Shown: positions 1 through 11,232, counted from the stretch's first letter. The stretch is 64,000 nt of DNA from Stenotrophomonas oahuensis (GCF_031834595.1 NZ_CP115541.1:1054001-1118000), one strand, 5' to 3'. The notes: generated from the letters alone by a model not told the origin. Numbers and translations: made by a program.

Positions 1-243
1 GATTTCGGGGTTGATGAACACCATCGGGGTGTCCTTGCCCTCGCTGACGTCGATTACCATGAAGCGCTTATGAACGTCGACCTGGCTGGCGGCCAGCCCG
101 ATGCCGGGAGCCTCGTACATGGTCTGGAACATGTCGTCGACCAGCGTCTGGAAGGCCGGCGTGGTCACCTCGGCGGCGTCGATCAACGCAGCCTTGGTGC
201 GCAGGCGCGGGTCGGGGAACTCGAGAATGGGCAGGAGAGCCAT
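1..243 (-). CDS. def: peptide deformylase (N-terminal part)
   Basis: Removes the formyl group from the initiator methionine of new proteins in the cytoplasm. The gene runs off the left edge, so only the first 81 residues are visible, read leftward from the ATG at 243. They include the family's first metal/active-site motif, GIGLAASQ (GxGxAAxQ), at residues 47-54, after the typical opening [10 protein letters not shown]. The Cys- and His-containing motifs lie outside the window. The gene is divergent from the LysM gene and heads the familiar def/dprA/smg/topA neighbourhood of gammaproteobacteria. Identification is firm; completeness cannot be judged. Confidence 0.93.
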   Translation of the reverse strand, partial: MALLPILEFPDPRLRTKAALIDAAEVTTPAFQTLVDDMFQTMYEAPGIGLAASQVDVHKRFMVIDVSEGKDTPMVFINPEI

Positions 244-304
244 GGCAAATACCGGTTGGGGGCGCCCATAAAAGCGGCGTAGGTCGCAATTCTATCGCCA
301 ACGC

Positions 305-335
305 TTGCCTTGCGCCCCGGTTTCTGGACTATAGT
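305..335 (+). promoter_or_regulatory. candidate sigma-70 promoter of the LysM gene
   Basis: A good -10 hexamer TATAGT lies at 330-335, 35 bases ahead of the LysM start. TTGCCT at 305-310 could be the -35 box, but the 19-base spacer is long. The gap between def and the LysM gene is only 126 bases and must also hold the def promoter. Confidence 0.4.
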
Positions 336-369
336 GGTCAAACCTGTTGGGGAATCAGGCACCACTCCT

Positions 370-1500
370 ATGTTTGAACGTACTCGTACGGTTCTCGCCG
401 TCGCGATGTTGACCGTCGCTACCTATGCTACTGCCGTTGAAGTGAACGGCGGTCACCCGGATACCTACGTCGTCCAGAAGGGCGATACGTTGTGGGACAT
501 TTCCGCGCGCTTCCTGAAGAAGCCGTGGTTGTGGCCCGAAATCTGGCAAGCCAATCCGCAGGTCAAGAACCCGCACCTGATCTACCCGGGTGACGTGCTC
601 AGCCTGGCCTACCTGGACCGCGTCGTGGCCCAGCCCGGTCCGCGCCAGGAAGCCCCGCTGAACGCCATTCCATTGGCCCAGGTGGAACCCTTCCTGAAGG
701 AAATGAGCGTGGTGGACGAGGTCAAGTCCCTGCCGCACGTCGTGGCCCTGGAAGACAACCGCCTGCGCGCCACGGCCGGCCAGGTGGCCTACGTGATGAA
801 CCTGCAGGGCGCCGAGGTTGGCCAGCGCTGGGCCGTGGTCCGCCCGACCGTGCGCTTCGCCCTGCCCAAGCCGTCCGAGGACCTGACCGCCAATGGCGAC
901 GTCACCCCGGGCAGCGGCAATGTCTGGAAGTCGTTCATTGCGCCGAGCAAGCGCAAGGAGACCCTGGGCTATGAACTGGCCAAGGTAAACGTCGGCACCA
1001 TCGTCAAGCTGCCGGACGGCCAGTCCGATGTCGCCACGCTCGCCCTGCAGGACCTGGGCGGCGGACGCGAGGTCCGCCCCGGCGATCGCCTGGTGCCGGT
1101 CGAAGCCAATCCGTATGACCTGCAGTTCTTCCCGCATGTGCCGGCTGCCCAGACCGAAGGCCTGGAAATCCGCGTGCTGGCGGTGACAGACATGTTCACG
1201 GCCGGCGGTCCGCGTGACGTCATCGCCCTGTCCGCCGGCAGCGCCGACGGCATCGACAACGGCACCGTGGTCTCGCTGTGGCGTAACAGCCGCCATGTGG
1301 CAAACAAGATGAAGTTCCCGGGCTCCTCGCGCATGGATGATTCCTTGACCGACGGTGCGGGCCGGGTCAGCCTGCCGGAAGAGTACGCCGCCCATGCGAT
1401 GGTGTTCCGCACCTTCGACAAGGTCAGCTATGCGCTGGTCATGGAAAGCAAGAAGCCGGTCCATGTGGGCTACAACGCCCATCATCCGGACAAGCAGTAA
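370..1500 (+). CDS. secreted LysM-domain protein
   Basis: Predicted periplasmic or envelope protein of 376 residues that binds peptidoglycan through one LysM domain. The start at 370 is preferred to an upstream ATG at 310 because it gives a clean signal peptide (residues 1-22, ending ATA). The LysM domain spans about residues 32-79, with YVVQKGDTLWDIS and a later HLIYPGDVLSL. The remaining 290 residues have no catalytic motif I recognise. Genes of this kind sit directly before dprA across xanthomonads and are annotated only as LysM peptidoglycan-binding proteins. The job is unknown; an envelope role is inferred. Confidence 0.85.
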   Translation: MFERTRTVLAVAMLTVATYATAVEVNGGHPDTYVVQKGDTLWDISARFLKKPWLWPEIWQANPQVKNPHLIYPGDVLSLAYLDRVVAQPGPRQEAPLNAIPLAQVEPFLKEMSVVDEVKSLPHVVALEDNRLRATAGQVAYVMNLQGAEVGQRWAVVRPTVRFALPKPSEDLTANGDVTPGSGNVWKSFIAPSKRKETLGYELAKVNVGTIVKLPDGQSDVATLALQDLGGGREVRPGDRLVPVEANPYDLQFFPHVPAAQTEGLEIRVLAVTDMFTAGGPRDVIALSAGSADGIDNGTVVSLWRNSRHVANKMKFPGSSRMDDSLTDGAGRVSLPEEYAAHAMVFRTFDKVSYALVMESKKPVHVGYNAHHPDKQ

Positions 1501-1513
1501 CCGGCCACACCCG

Positions 1514-1580
1514 GTAAGCACCGACCGTTGGTCGGTGCAAAACCTGACGCAACACAGCGACGGCACCTGAGGGTGCCGTC
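1514..1580. repeat. GTAA-headed palindrome plus second hairpin after the LysM gene
   Basis: GTAA at 1514 heads a perfect 9-bp stem (1518-1526 with 1530-1538) around the core GACCGTTGGTC, the same core found in the repeats near 11.2 and 18.95 kb. A second perfect 9-bp hairpin occupies 1559-1580 (GACGGCACC with GGTGCCGTC). Neither is followed by a T-run, so intrinsic termination is uncertain. Confidence 0.6.
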
Positions 1581-1605
1581 GTCGTATCCGCACTAGCCTG
1601 TCGGG

Positions 1606-2745
1606 ATGCCCAGCGACCTGCCCCCTGACACCGACGCCCTGTTGCATCTGGTCCTGGCCGGCGGCGCACCCGAACCGCGCCAAGGCCTGCTGACCGCTCA
1701 CGGGTCCGCCGACGCCGCGCTGCGCGCGGGGCCCACCGCCTGGCGGGTCGCTGGTTGCTCGGCCGAACAGCGCGCGCGGTTGCTGCGCCCCGAACCCGCG
1801 TCACTGGCGCTGGGCAGGCAATGGCTGTCGGCGGCCGGCCGGCATCTGCTGCCGATCACCGGCGACGACTATCCCGACCTGCTGCGCGAGATCCCGCGTG
1901 CGCCGCTGGCCTTGTTCGTCCACGGGGATCCCTCGGCGCTGTGGCACCCTGGCGTGGCGGTGGTCGGCAGCCGCACCCCCTCGCCCAGCGGTGGCGAACT
2001 CGCCGCGGAATTTGCTGCAGCCTTTGCGCGCGGGGGGCTGGCGGTGTTCAGCGGGCTGGCCGCAGGTGTCGACGCCCGCGCCCATCAGGCCACCCTGGCC
2101 GTTCCCGGCGGGCGCACGGTGGCAGTGGTGGCCACGGGTCTGGACCAGAGCTACCCGCCGCGCCATGCCGCCCTGCAGGCGCGCATCGCCGAGCAGGGTG
2201 CGGTGGTCAGCGAGTACCCACCCGGCACCGACGCGCGGCCGGGCCAGTTCCCCGCGCGCAACCGCATCGTCGCCGGGCTGTCACTGGGCACGGTGGTAAT
2301 CGAGGCAGCGCTGCGCTCCGGCGCATTGATCACCGCCCGGCTGGCGGCCGAAGCCGGCCGCGAAGTCTTTGCCCTGCCCGGCTCGGTGCGCAACCCGCGC
2401 GCACGTGGCTGCCACCGGCTCATCCGCGACGGCGTCCGACTGGTGGAGCACCCCGACGAAGTCATCGAACCGCTGGCGGCGGTCGCTACGCGGCTGGGCC
2501 AGGCCTTGCGAACCCGCCTCGGTGCCCCCACTGAACAGGCAGGTCCGCCGCCGCCGGGCCCCTCCTTCCGTTCCGACCCGGACTACCAGCGCTTGTGGCG
2601 AGCCCTGGATGAAAACCCAATCCCTATGGATTCATTGGTCCTGCGCAGTGGATTGACGGCGGCCCGGCTGTCGGCCATGCTGCAACTCATGGAACTGGAT
2701 GGAAAGGTGGTTGCCGTACATGGCTGCTACTGCCGAAAACCCTAG
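1606..2745 (+). CDS. dprA: DNA processing protein DprA
   Basis: Loads RecA on single-stranded DNA taken up during transformation. The 379-residue protein has a helical N-terminal region, a Rossmann-type DprA core and a C-terminal winged-helix domain (about 325-375). Diagnostic motifs are GSR at 121-123, FSGLAAGVDARAH at 148-160, YPPG at 204-207 and FPARNRI at 215-221, followed by the GALITA segment. Length fits the family. The gene lies between the LysM gene and smg, 42 bases before smg, and probably forms one transcript with it. No strong ribosome site is visible before the ATG. Confidence 0.95.
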   Translation: MPSDLPPDTDALLHLVLAGGAPEPRQGLLTAHGSADAALRAGPTAWRVAGCSAEQRARLLRPEPASLALGRQWLSAAGRHLLPITGDDYPDLLREIPRAPLALFVHGDPSALWHPGVAVVGSRTPSPSGGELAAEFAAAFARGGLAVFSGLAAGVDARAHQATLAVPGGRTVAVVATGLDQSYPPRHAALQARIAEQGAVVSEYPPGTDARPGQFPARNRIVAGLSLGTVVIEAALRSGALITARLAAEAGREVFALPGSVRNPRARGCHRLIRDGVRLVEHPDEVIEPLAAVATRLGQALRTRLGAPTEQAGPPPPGPSFRSDPDYQRLWRALDENPIPMDSLVLRSGLTAARLSAMLQLMELDGKVVAVHGCYCRKP

Positions 2746-2787
2746 TTTCTTCACCTCCACAGCGTCGAAGACGCAGGCCGAGGGGCA

Positions 2788-3261
2788 ATGAAAGAGAGCA
2801 TTCTGGATGTCCTGCTGTACCTATTTGAACACTACTTCAGCGAAGATGCGGACATCGTCCGCGATCGCGACTCCCTCCAGAACGGTCTGATACAGGCCGG
2901 TTTCAGCCCCGCAGAAATCAACAAGGCGTTCGACTGGCTCGATGCCCTGGCCGAACAGCGCCCGGCGGTCACCCAGGCCCGGGTGGACGGCCCGGTGCGG
3001 GTCTATCACGGCCCCGAACTGGACAAGCTGGACGTGGAAGGGCGGGGTTTCCTGCTGTTCCTGGAGCAGCACGGCATTCTGGACGCCAACCAGCGCGAGC
3101 TGGTGCTCGACCGCGCCATGGCCCTGGACCAGGACGAACTGGACCTGGACGACCTGAAGTGGGTGGTGCTGATGGTGTTGTTCAACCAGCCGGGGGCGGA
3201 AGCGGCCTACGCCTGGATGGAAACCCAGATGTTCGTGGACGAGCCAGAACCCCTTCACTGA
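2788..3261 (+). CDS. smg: Smg family protein (DUF494)
   Basis: A 157-residue acidic, soluble protein with the Smg opening [17 protein letters not shown] and the [18 protein letters not shown] segment near the C-terminus. Its molecular role is not established. Conserved linkage to dprA, topA and tsaC supports the family call more than any known function. GAGGGG just before the ATG is a good ribosome site. The next gene starts 39 bases after its stop. Confidence 0.92.
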   Translation: MKESILDVLLYLFEHYFSEDADIVRDRDSLQNGLIQAGFSPAEINKAFDWLDALAEQRPAVTQARVDGPVRVYHGPELDKLDVEGRGFLLFLEQHGILDANQRELVLDRAMALDQDELDLDDLKWVVLMVLFNQPGAEAAYAWMETQMFVDEPEPLH

Positions 3262-3300
3262 CCGTACACTGGGTGCCTTGCGCATTCAGGGGAATGGAAC

Positions 3301-4083
3301 GTGGGCCAGTGGTTCTATGCAGAAGGAAATCGCCAGCAGCGCGGGCCGCTGGCGTCTGAAGAGTTGATCGCGCTGTACACCTCCAGCCGGATCGGGCTGG
3401 ACACGCTGGTATGGCGCGATGGCCTGGCGCAGTGGCTGCCGCTGCGCGAGGTGGCCGACGAGATCGGCCTGGTGATTGCGCCGGCCGCGCCGGCGGAGCC
3501 GTTACCCCCCGAACCGCTGCCCGAGCCCCCCGCACCGGTGCCGCCGCGCATTCCGGCCACGTTCGAGGTGGACACCCGCACACGTACGGCACCGCCGCCG
3601 CCCCAGCAACCGGTTCACGCCCGCCCGGCGGCACCGCCGCCGAAGAAATCCGGCTGTGGCCCGGTGGCGATCGTGCTGGCCGTGGTCGGCGTGGTGCTGG
3701 TGGCGATCATCGCCATCCTCGCCGCAATCGCGCTGCCGGCGTACAACGACTATGTGACCCGCGCCAAGACCACCCAGGCGGTGGCGCAGCTCACCCCGCT
3801 GAAATTCCAGGTCGCCGAGTTCGTCAGCATCCATGACCGCTGTCCGGTCAATGGTGACGAAGGCTTCGGCTCGCCCGCCAGCTATGCCAGCGAAAGCGTC
3901 GGCCAGGTCCGTATCGGGCGCTTCGGTGAAGGCCGCTGCGGCGTGGAGATCGAGTTCTCGGTGCCCGGCAAGCGCGCATTGGATGGCAAGATGCTGTGGT
4001 TCGAGTACAACACCGCACAGCAGGAATGGAGTTGCAGCAGCGACGCCGAGGCGCGCTATCTGCCGATGGACTGCCGCAACTGA
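3301..4083 (+). CDS. GYF_2 domain protein with a pilin-like C-terminal half
   Basis: Starts with GTG; no in-frame ATG exists nearby and the domain begins at once. Residues 2-55 form a GYF_2 (DUF4339) domain (WFYAEGN, GPL, LVWRDGLAQWLPL). A Pro/Ala-rich linker (60-115) leads to a membrane helix (about 120-146) that continues into the type IV pilin helix, LPAYNDYVTRAKTTQAV at 145-161. The globular end has four cysteines (181, 213, 245, 258). The prepilin cleavage site (G then FTLIE) is missing, so this is probably not processed as a pilin and would sit N-in, C-out. Function unknown; it is followed by another GYF_2 gene. Confidence 0.8.
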   Translation: MGQWFYAEGNRQQRGPLASEELIALYTSSRIGLDTLVWRDGLAQWLPLREVADEIGLVIAPAAPAEPLPPEPLPEPPAPVPPRIPATFEVDTRTRTAPPPPQQPVHARPAAPPPKKSGCGPVAIVLAVVGVVLVAIIAILAAIALPAYNDYVTRAKTTQAVAQLTPLKFQVAEFVSIHDRCPVNGDEGFGSPASYASESVGQVRIGRFGEGRCGVEIEFSVPGKRALDGKMLWFEYNTAQQEWSCSSDAEARYLPMDCRN

Positions 4084-4102
4084 TTTTTAAGGACGAATCA
4101 CA

Positions 4103-5023
4103 ATGGGGATCGATGCAATGACCGAGTGGTATTACGCAGATGGCCAGGACCGCCAGGGTCCGCTGATGACCGAAGTGCTGCGCCAGCGCTTCCAGCGCGG
4201 AGAAATCAGCCTGACCACCCTGGTCTGGCGCGAAGGCTATTCGGAGTGGAAGCCGCTGTCCGAGGCGGTGGAGGAACTGCAGCTGCAGAACCTGACCAGT
4301 GCCTCCAGCAACCTGGGCTCCGGGTTCGACCTGCGTGGCGACTACACTGCCATCGACAACGGCACTGCCCCCCTGCCCGGCACCGGCGGTGGCACCCGCT
4401 CGCCGTACGACGCGCCGGCGGCGGCGACCGGCTACGGCTCGACCGTGGTCAGCGGCGGCGAGGTGGTCTATGCCGGCTTCTGGAAGCGCTACGCCGCCTA
4501 CTTCCTCGACTCGTTCCTGGTCGGCATCATCAACTTCCCGGTCAGCCTGGTCTTCAACGGCATTGGCGCGGTCAGCGGTGATACCACCGTGATGGGCGTG
4601 ATGTACGTGCTGGGCATCCTGGCCAGCTTCGTGGTCGGCATCGCCTACTACGCCTGGTTCCATTCCTCGCGTGGCGGGGCCACCCTGGGCAAGATGGCGG
4701 TGGGCATCAAGGTGGTGCGCAGCGATGGCGAGCGACTGACCTTCATGCGCGCCTTCGGTCGTTACTGGGGCTTCATCCTGAGCAGCCTGACCCTGTTCAT
4801 CGGCTTCATCATGGCTGCCTTCACCGAGCGCAAGCAGGCGCTGCACGACATGCTCTGCGACACCGTGGTGGTGGACAAGTGGGCCTTCACCGAGAACGCC
4901 GAGTTCCAGGAGCGCGGCCTCGGAACTGTGACGATCATCATCCTGGTGCTGAATGGCCTCCTGCTGCTGGGCCTGCTCGCCGTGCTGGTGTTTGCGGGTA
5001 TTGCCGCTTCTTCCATGTCCTGA
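4103..5023 (+). CDS. GYF_2-RDD family membrane protein
   Basis: An inner-membrane protein of 306 residues (301 if the ATG at 4118 is used; both have a plausible ribosome site). An N-terminal GYF_2 domain (about 7-57: EWYYADGQDRQGPL, LVWREGYSEWKPL) and a Gly/Ala linker precede an RDD domain (about 122-258). The RDD signature residues are present: WKRYAAYFLDS, GGATLGKMAVGIKVV and KQALHDMLCDTVVV. A last hydrophobic stretch lies at 275-300. RDD proteins are poorly characterised and sometimes linked to transport. The gene starts 19 bases after the other GYF_2 gene, so the two are likely co-expressed. Confidence 0.85.
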   Translation: MGIDAMTEWYYADGQDRQGPLMTEVLRQRFQRGEISLTTLVWREGYSEWKPLSEAVEELQLQNLTSASSNLGSGFDLRGDYTAIDNGTAPLPGTGGGTRSPYDAPAAATGYGSTVVSGGEVVYAGFWKRYAAYFLDSFLVGIINFPVSLVFNGIGAVSGDTTVMGVMYVLGILASFVVGIAYYAWFHSSRGGATLGKMAVGIKVVRSDGERLTFMRAFGRYWGFILSSLTLFIGFIMAAFTERKQALHDMLCDTVVVDKWAFTENAEFQERGLGTVTIIILVLNGLLLLGLLAVLVFAGIAASSMS

Positions 5024-5093
5024 TCCGACATCCTCACACCGGGCCGCTTGACACAGGCGGCTCCGGCGTGATTCCACTAATAGGCGCAAACCT

Positions 5094-5120
5094 GAACGCC
5101 CGGCGCATAACCGGGCGTTC
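5094..5120 (+). terminator. hairpin after the GYF_2-RDD gene
   Basis: Perfect 10-bp stem GAACGCCCGG / CCGGGCGTTC with a 7-base loop, followed by AGCTTGTATA rather than a clear T-run. It separates the GYF_2 pair from topA and is the likely end of the first transcript. Confidence 0.5.
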
Positions 5121-5215
5121 AGCTTGTATATCTCGACGGCTGCCCTTCACTAATGCGGCCATTTGCTCCACCCTAGCGGCCCTCCCCGGGTCCTCCGCCC
5201 TCAGAATTCATTGCC

Positions 5216-7701
<2,486 letters not shown>

Positions 7702-7705
<4 letters not shown>

Positions 7706-7801
7706 TGCCGGGCTTGCCCGGCACCGGGTTGGATGGCAGCGGGGCAAGCCCCGCTCTACATGGCACCGGGTTGCACGATAGCGGGGCAAGCCCCGCTCTA
7801 C
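7702..7801. repeat. three GTAG palindromic repeats (SMAG-like)
   Basis: Element 1 (7702-7724) reads GTAG then TGCCGGGC TTG CCCGGCAC. Elements 2 (7738-7759) and 3 (7779-7801) are in the opposite orientation, with the stem AGCGGGGC / GCCCCGCT and CTAC at the right end. The arrangement matches the short GTAG-headed family of Stenotrophomonas. Element 1 also supplies the topA stop codon. Confidence 0.85.
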
Positions 7802-7829
7802 CCTGGGTGCACGCGGCGGGAGGATAATC

Positions 7830-8417
7830 ATGACTCCTGCCGTACCGGTCGCCGCCATGAACGAACTCACCCTGGACTCCGCCGTCACCGCGCTGCGCGC
7901 TGGCGGTGTGATTGCTTACCCCACCGAAGCGGTGTGGGGCCTGGGCTGTGATCCCAGCCATGAGATGGCGGTGCGCAAGCTGCTGCGCCTGAAGCAGCGG
8001 CCGGTGGAGAAAGGCATGATCCTGGTCGCCGCCGAGCTGGCCCAGCTGGAAGGCTGGGTCAAGCTGGATGAATTGTCGAAGTCCCGCCAGGCGGCGGTGC
8101 TGGCCACCTGGCCCGGCGCGCATACCTGGATCCTGCCGGCCGGGCCTGATGCCCCCAAGTGGATCACCGGCGAACACACCGGCATTGCGGTGCGGATCAG
8201 TGCCCACCCGCTGGTGGCCGAGCTGAGCCGCCGCTGGGGCGGTCCGCTGGTCTCGACCAGCGCCAATCTGGCCACATACCCGCCGGCCCGCACCCGGGCG
8301 GAACTCGACCCGGCCCTGCTGCCGCTGCTGGACGGCGTGCTGGATGGCCAAACCGGCGGCCTGGCCCAGCCGACCCCGATCCGGGATGCGAAGACGGGCG
8401 ACGTCCTTCGCACCTGA
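7830..8417 (+). CDS. tsaC: L-threonylcarbamoyladenylate synthase, TsaC/Sua5/YrdC family
   Basis: Makes threonylcarbamoyl-AMP for the t6A37 tRNA modification. The 195-residue form starts at 7830 behind GGAGG at a 6-base spacing; an internal ATG at 7857 is the alternative. YrdC-fold motifs are visible: GGVIAYPTEAVWGLGCD, the KxR-type motif LKQRPVEKGMIL, and STSANLAT near the C-terminus. It lacks the Sua5 C-terminal domain, as expected for TsaC. Linkage to topA, smg, dprA and def is the same as in many gammaproteobacteria. A functional tRNA modification gene is expected here. Confidence 0.95.
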   Translation: MTPAVPVAAMNELTLDSAVTALRAGGVIAYPTEAVWGLGCDPSHEMAVRKLLRLKQRPVEKGMILVAAELAQLEGWVKLDELSKSRQAAVLATWPGAHTWILPAGPDAPKWITGEHTGIAVRISAHPLVAELSRRWGGPLVSTSANLATYPPARTRAELDPALLPLLDGVLDGQTGGLAQPTPIRDAKTGDVLRT

Positions 8418-8466
8418 CGCTGGAGCGTTCTTTGCGCGTACACGCATCAGCCCCCACACTGCAGGC

Positions 8467-9252
8467 ATGCGCCCCCTGACCGCCCTGTGCCTGCCCCTGC
8501 TGCTGGTCGCCACCGCCCCCGCGCTGGCCGCCCAGGATGGCAGCAGCGTGCGCGTGTATCGCTGCGTAGGCAGCAATGGTGCCGTGTCGCTGCAGGATGC
8601 TCCCTGCCGCGATGGTCGCCAGGAAGTGCGCGAGATGCAGCGGCCGCGCGATCCGCCGCCGCGCACCGTGCGCAGCGACCAGCCCGCCCCCGCACCAGCC
8701 ACTCCCGCGCCGCAGCGGGAGGTTCGCTATGTACACGTGCAGCCCCCTCAGCCGATGTACGAGTGCTTCCGCGACGACGGCAGCCGCTATGTCAGCGAAA
8801 CCAACGAAGGCAATCCGCGCTGGGTGCCGGTGTGGACCAGTGCTTACCTGCCTTACCGCGGCGGCGGCGTGCGACCCGGGCCCGGACCGCGCCCACTGCC
8901 ACCGGTGATGCCGATGGGCAGCGGCTCGGTCAGCAGCAGTGGCGGCTCGCTATCCGTGTCCGGTGGCGGCTCCGGCGTGCGCGGCAGCGTCAACATCGGT
9001 AGTGGCAGCACTTCATGGCACCGCGAAAGCTCGGGCTACCCCGGCACTTACACCGACGTGGTGGTTCCCGGCGGCAACGTGCTGGTGCGCGACCAGTGCC
9101 ACGCGCTGCCGACCGGTGAGGTGTGTTCCATCCTGCGTGACCGGCGCTGGGAGTTGGATCGCCGCTACAACAGCGCATTGCAGAGCGAGCGCGCGGAAAT
9201 CACCCGCGAGCAGCGTGGCATTGATGCGCGGCTGGAGCGGGATTGCCGGTAG
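8467..9252 (+). CDS. secreted DUF4124-like protein (first of a tandem pair)
   Basis: Exported protein of 261 residues. The start at 8467 gives a signal peptide ending ALA-A at about residue 21; longer reading frames upstream do not. After the signal, VYRCVGSNGAVSLQDAPC is the DUF4124-like pattern (Y-C-...-G-...-L-D-x-PC) common in small xanthomonad envelope proteins. A Pro-rich spacer, a YECFRDDGSRYVS segment and a Gly/Ser-rich stretch (about 150-190) follow, then a charged helical C-terminus. The function is unknown. It is followed 24 bases later by a related gene, so a tandem duplication is likely. Confidence 0.75.
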   Translation: MRPLTALCLPLLLVATAPALAAQDGSSVRVYRCVGSNGAVSLQDAPCRDGRQEVREMQRPRDPPPRTVRSDQPAPAPATPAPQREVRYVHVQPPQPMYECFRDDGSRYVSETNEGNPRWVPVWTSAYLPYRGGGVRPGPGPRPLPPVMPMGSGSVSSSGGSLSVSGGGSGVRGSVNIGSGSTSWHRESSGYPGTYTDVVVPGGNVLVRDQCHALPTGEVCSILRDRRWELDRRYNSALQSERAEITREQRGIDARLERDCR

Positions 9253-9276
9253 GTTCAGCACCTGTATCCTCCGGGG

Positions 9277-10005
9277 ATGAACTACACGCGCCTCCTGTTG
9301 CTGCTCTCCCTGGCGTCGCCGGCGCTGGCCGACGACAGCATCGTGTTCCGTTGCACCGATGCTGACGACAACGTCAGCATGCAGAGCACGCCCTGCCCCA
9401 AAGGCAGCCATCAAGTCATGCAACGCATGAGCGCCGGGCGTTCGCGCGCGGAGACATCGGTGTCCACCAGCGCCGCACCACCTGCGCCGGCCCCCTCCGC
9501 GCCATCGCCAACGCCCGCAGCAGCCCCGGCAACGGCCGGCGTACCGTTGATTCCGGGCACTCAGATTCCGATGGAGCGCACCATCTCCGAGGCCTACCAG
9601 GTCGAACGCGGCAACGCGATCCTGGACAGCGCCAACCTGCCGCGACCGGGTGACGCGAAGGAAGAAGCGGATGCGGGCAAGCCACCGTTGCCGGCGATCT
9701 TCCAGTGCCAGCGCGCCGATGGCGGGCGCTACCTGCATGAGCTGGAACCGTCACCGGCGCATTGCGAACTGTTGAATGTGACCGGGCTGGGCGGTGCCAC
9801 CCCGGTCAACGCGGCCAGTTGCGAGGTGGTCCGCGATGAGTGTCAGGAGATTGCTGAGGCGGACCGCTGTGGGGCGTGGCAGCAGCGGTTCCGCAACGCG
9901 CGGGGGCAGGAGAGCTTTGCTTCCGCCGACCGGAAGGCGGCCGCCAGCGCCGAGCGTGCGCGGCTGCAGGCGGTGCTGGAAGCGAGCAACTGCCCGGTTC
10001 CCTAA
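9277..10005 (+). CDS. secreted DUF4124-like protein (second of the pair)
   Basis: A 242-residue exported protein with a signal peptide (residues 1-18, ending ALA-D) and the motif [18 protein letters not shown] just after it, the same layout as the gene before. An Ala/Pro-rich linker, an [15 protein letters not shown] segment and several further cysteines (in [15 protein letters not shown] and RCGAW) suggest a disulfide-bonded periplasmic domain. The C-terminus is a charged helix. Its stop overlaps the stop of the convergent SDR gene by four bases. No function can be assigned. Confidence 0.75.
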   Translation: MNYTRLLLLLSLASPALADDSIVFRCTDADDNVSMQSTPCPKGSHQVMQRMSAGRSRAETSVSTSAAPPAPAPSAPSPTPAAAPATAGVPLIPGTQIPMERTISEAYQVERGNAILDSANLPRPGDAKEEADAGKPPLPAIFQCQRADGGRYLHELEPSPAHCELLNVTGLGGATPVNAASCEVVRDECQEIAEADRCGAWQQRFRNARGQESFASADRKAAASAERARLQAVLEASNCPVP

Positions 10006-10778
10006 AACCCGTAACGCAGGAAGCCGCCGTCCACCGCGATGCATTCGCCGGTGACATAGCTGGCTGCGGGCAGACACAGGAACGCAACGGCGGCCGCCAC
10101 CTCGTCCGGCTCACCGATGCGTCGCATCGGCGTCCGGTCGATCACCTGATCGTAGTAGTCCGGGTCGGACAGCGGCCCGGAGGTGCGGCGCGTGCGGATG
10201 TACCACGGAGCCACCGCATTGACCCGGATGCCGTCTTCGGCCCATTCCACCGCGAGGTTGCGGGTCATCTGGTGCATCGCCGCCTTGGTCATGCCGTACA
10301 CCGCGCCGCTTCGCACATGGGTCAGGCCCGAAACGCTGCCGACATTGACGATGGCCGAGGCCGCGTGGCGGGTCAGCAGCGGATGCGCATAGCGGGAAAG
10401 CTCAAAGGCCGAGAACAGATTGGTCTCGAAGATGCCGCGCCATTCGTCCTCGGTGTACTCGGTGGCCGGCTTGGTGATGTTGCCACCCGCATTGTTGATC
10501 AGCAGGTGCAGGCCATCGCTGTGATCTTCCACCCAGTCCAGGATCTGACGGCGGTCATCGTCGTCCGACACGTCGGCCGACAGACCATGAATCTCACGCT
10601 CGGGGAACGCATCAGCCAGTTCGTCGCGCGCCACTTCCAGCGCATCGGCGTCGCGGCCGACGATCAGCAGGTCCGCGCCGAGCCCGGCCAGTTCATGCGC
10701 GATCGCCAGGCCAATGCCGGCACTGGCACCGGTGATCAAAGCGGTCTGTCCATCCAGTCGCCAACGCTGCGCGCTCAC
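10002..10778 (-). CDS. short-chain dehydrogenase/reductase
   Basis: Cytoplasmic NAD(P)-dependent oxidoreductase of 258 residues. It has the classical SDR set: cofactor motif TGASAGIG (residues 16-23), NNAG followed by G-N, the catalytic Ser in NVGSVSG and YGMTK (YxxxK), then the PxxIRT-type lid region and a C-terminal DGGF. The whole sequence resembles the tropinone-reductase-like branch. Substrate unknown. It stands alone, convergent with the DUF4124 pair and divergent from the small lipoprotein gene. Confidence 0.9.
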   Translation of the reverse strand: MSAQRWRLDGQTALITGASAGIGLAIAHELAGLGADLLIVGRDADALEVARDELADAFPEREIHGLSADVSDDDDRRQILDWVEDHSDGLHLLINNAGGNITKPATEYTEDEWRGIFETNLFSAFELSRYAHPLLTRHAASAIVNVGSVSGLTHVRSGAVYGMTKAAMHQMTRNLAVEWAEDGIRVNAVAPWYIRTRRTSGPLSDPDYYDQVIDRTPMRRIGEPDEVAAAVAFLCLPAASYVTGECIAVDGGFLRYGF

Positions 10779-10906
10779 GGTTTTCTCCAGCCATGTTCGT
10801 GGTGCGGCAGGATAGCCCGCATGCGCTGGCAGCGCACCCCGTCACACACGCCGTGGCGGAGCGGTGCGACACTGCACGCCATCCGAATCAACGCGCCGAG
10901 GTTGCC

Positions 10907-11125
10907 ATGCTGATCCGCCTCACCCTGCCGCTGGCCGCCGTGCTGGCCCTGGCCGGCTGCAACCGCCCGCCGGCCGCACCGTCGCCGGAAAAACCGCCCG
11001 AGCCCCAGGCCACTGCTTTGCGCGACGCCATGCAGCAGCCGCTGGACAAGGCCAAGGCCGCGCGTGAAACGCTGGAGAAAGCGCCGGATACCCGCGCAGC
11101 GGGCGACGCCGAAAGCGAGCTGTGA
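10907..11125 (+). CDS. small lipoprotein
   Basis: A 72-residue protein starting at 10907 behind GAGG at a 5-base spacing. The signal sequence ends in the lipobox LALAGC, giving a lipidated Cys at about residue 19. The mature part is short, Pro-rich then Lys/Glu/Ala-rich, and likely an unstructured or helical tether. An in-frame ATG at 10793 would bury the signal and is rejected. No function can be read from it. It is followed at once by a cluster of GTAG-type repeats. Confidence 0.7.
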   Translation: MLIRLTLPLAAVLALAGCNRPPAAPSPEKPPEPQATALRDAMQQPLDKAKAARETLEKAPDTRAAGDAESEL

Positions 11126-11224
11126 GGTCACGACCAACGGTCGTGACCTACCTCAGGCAGACCGGTAGGGCACAACCGTTGGTCGTGCCTTGAGCACCGG
11201 TAGGGCACGACCGTTGGTCGTGCC
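11126..11224. repeat. three GTAG repeats with the GACCGTTGGTC core
   Basis: Element A (11126-11151) is inverted and ends in CTAC. Elements B (11165-11189) and C (11200-11224) are direct, both starting GTAGGGCAC. All have 9-11 bp stems around the centre CCGTTGG or its complement. They fill the gap between the convergent lipoprotein gene and sppA and could act as a bidirectional transcript end. Confidence 0.85.
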
Positions 11225-11232
11225 ACCACAGA

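Noticed and set aside
5048..5077. Sigma-70 promoter TTGACA for topA
   Set aside because: The -35 box is perfect, but no acceptable -10 lies 16-18 bases downstream, and the hairpin at 5094-5120 would stop the transcript.
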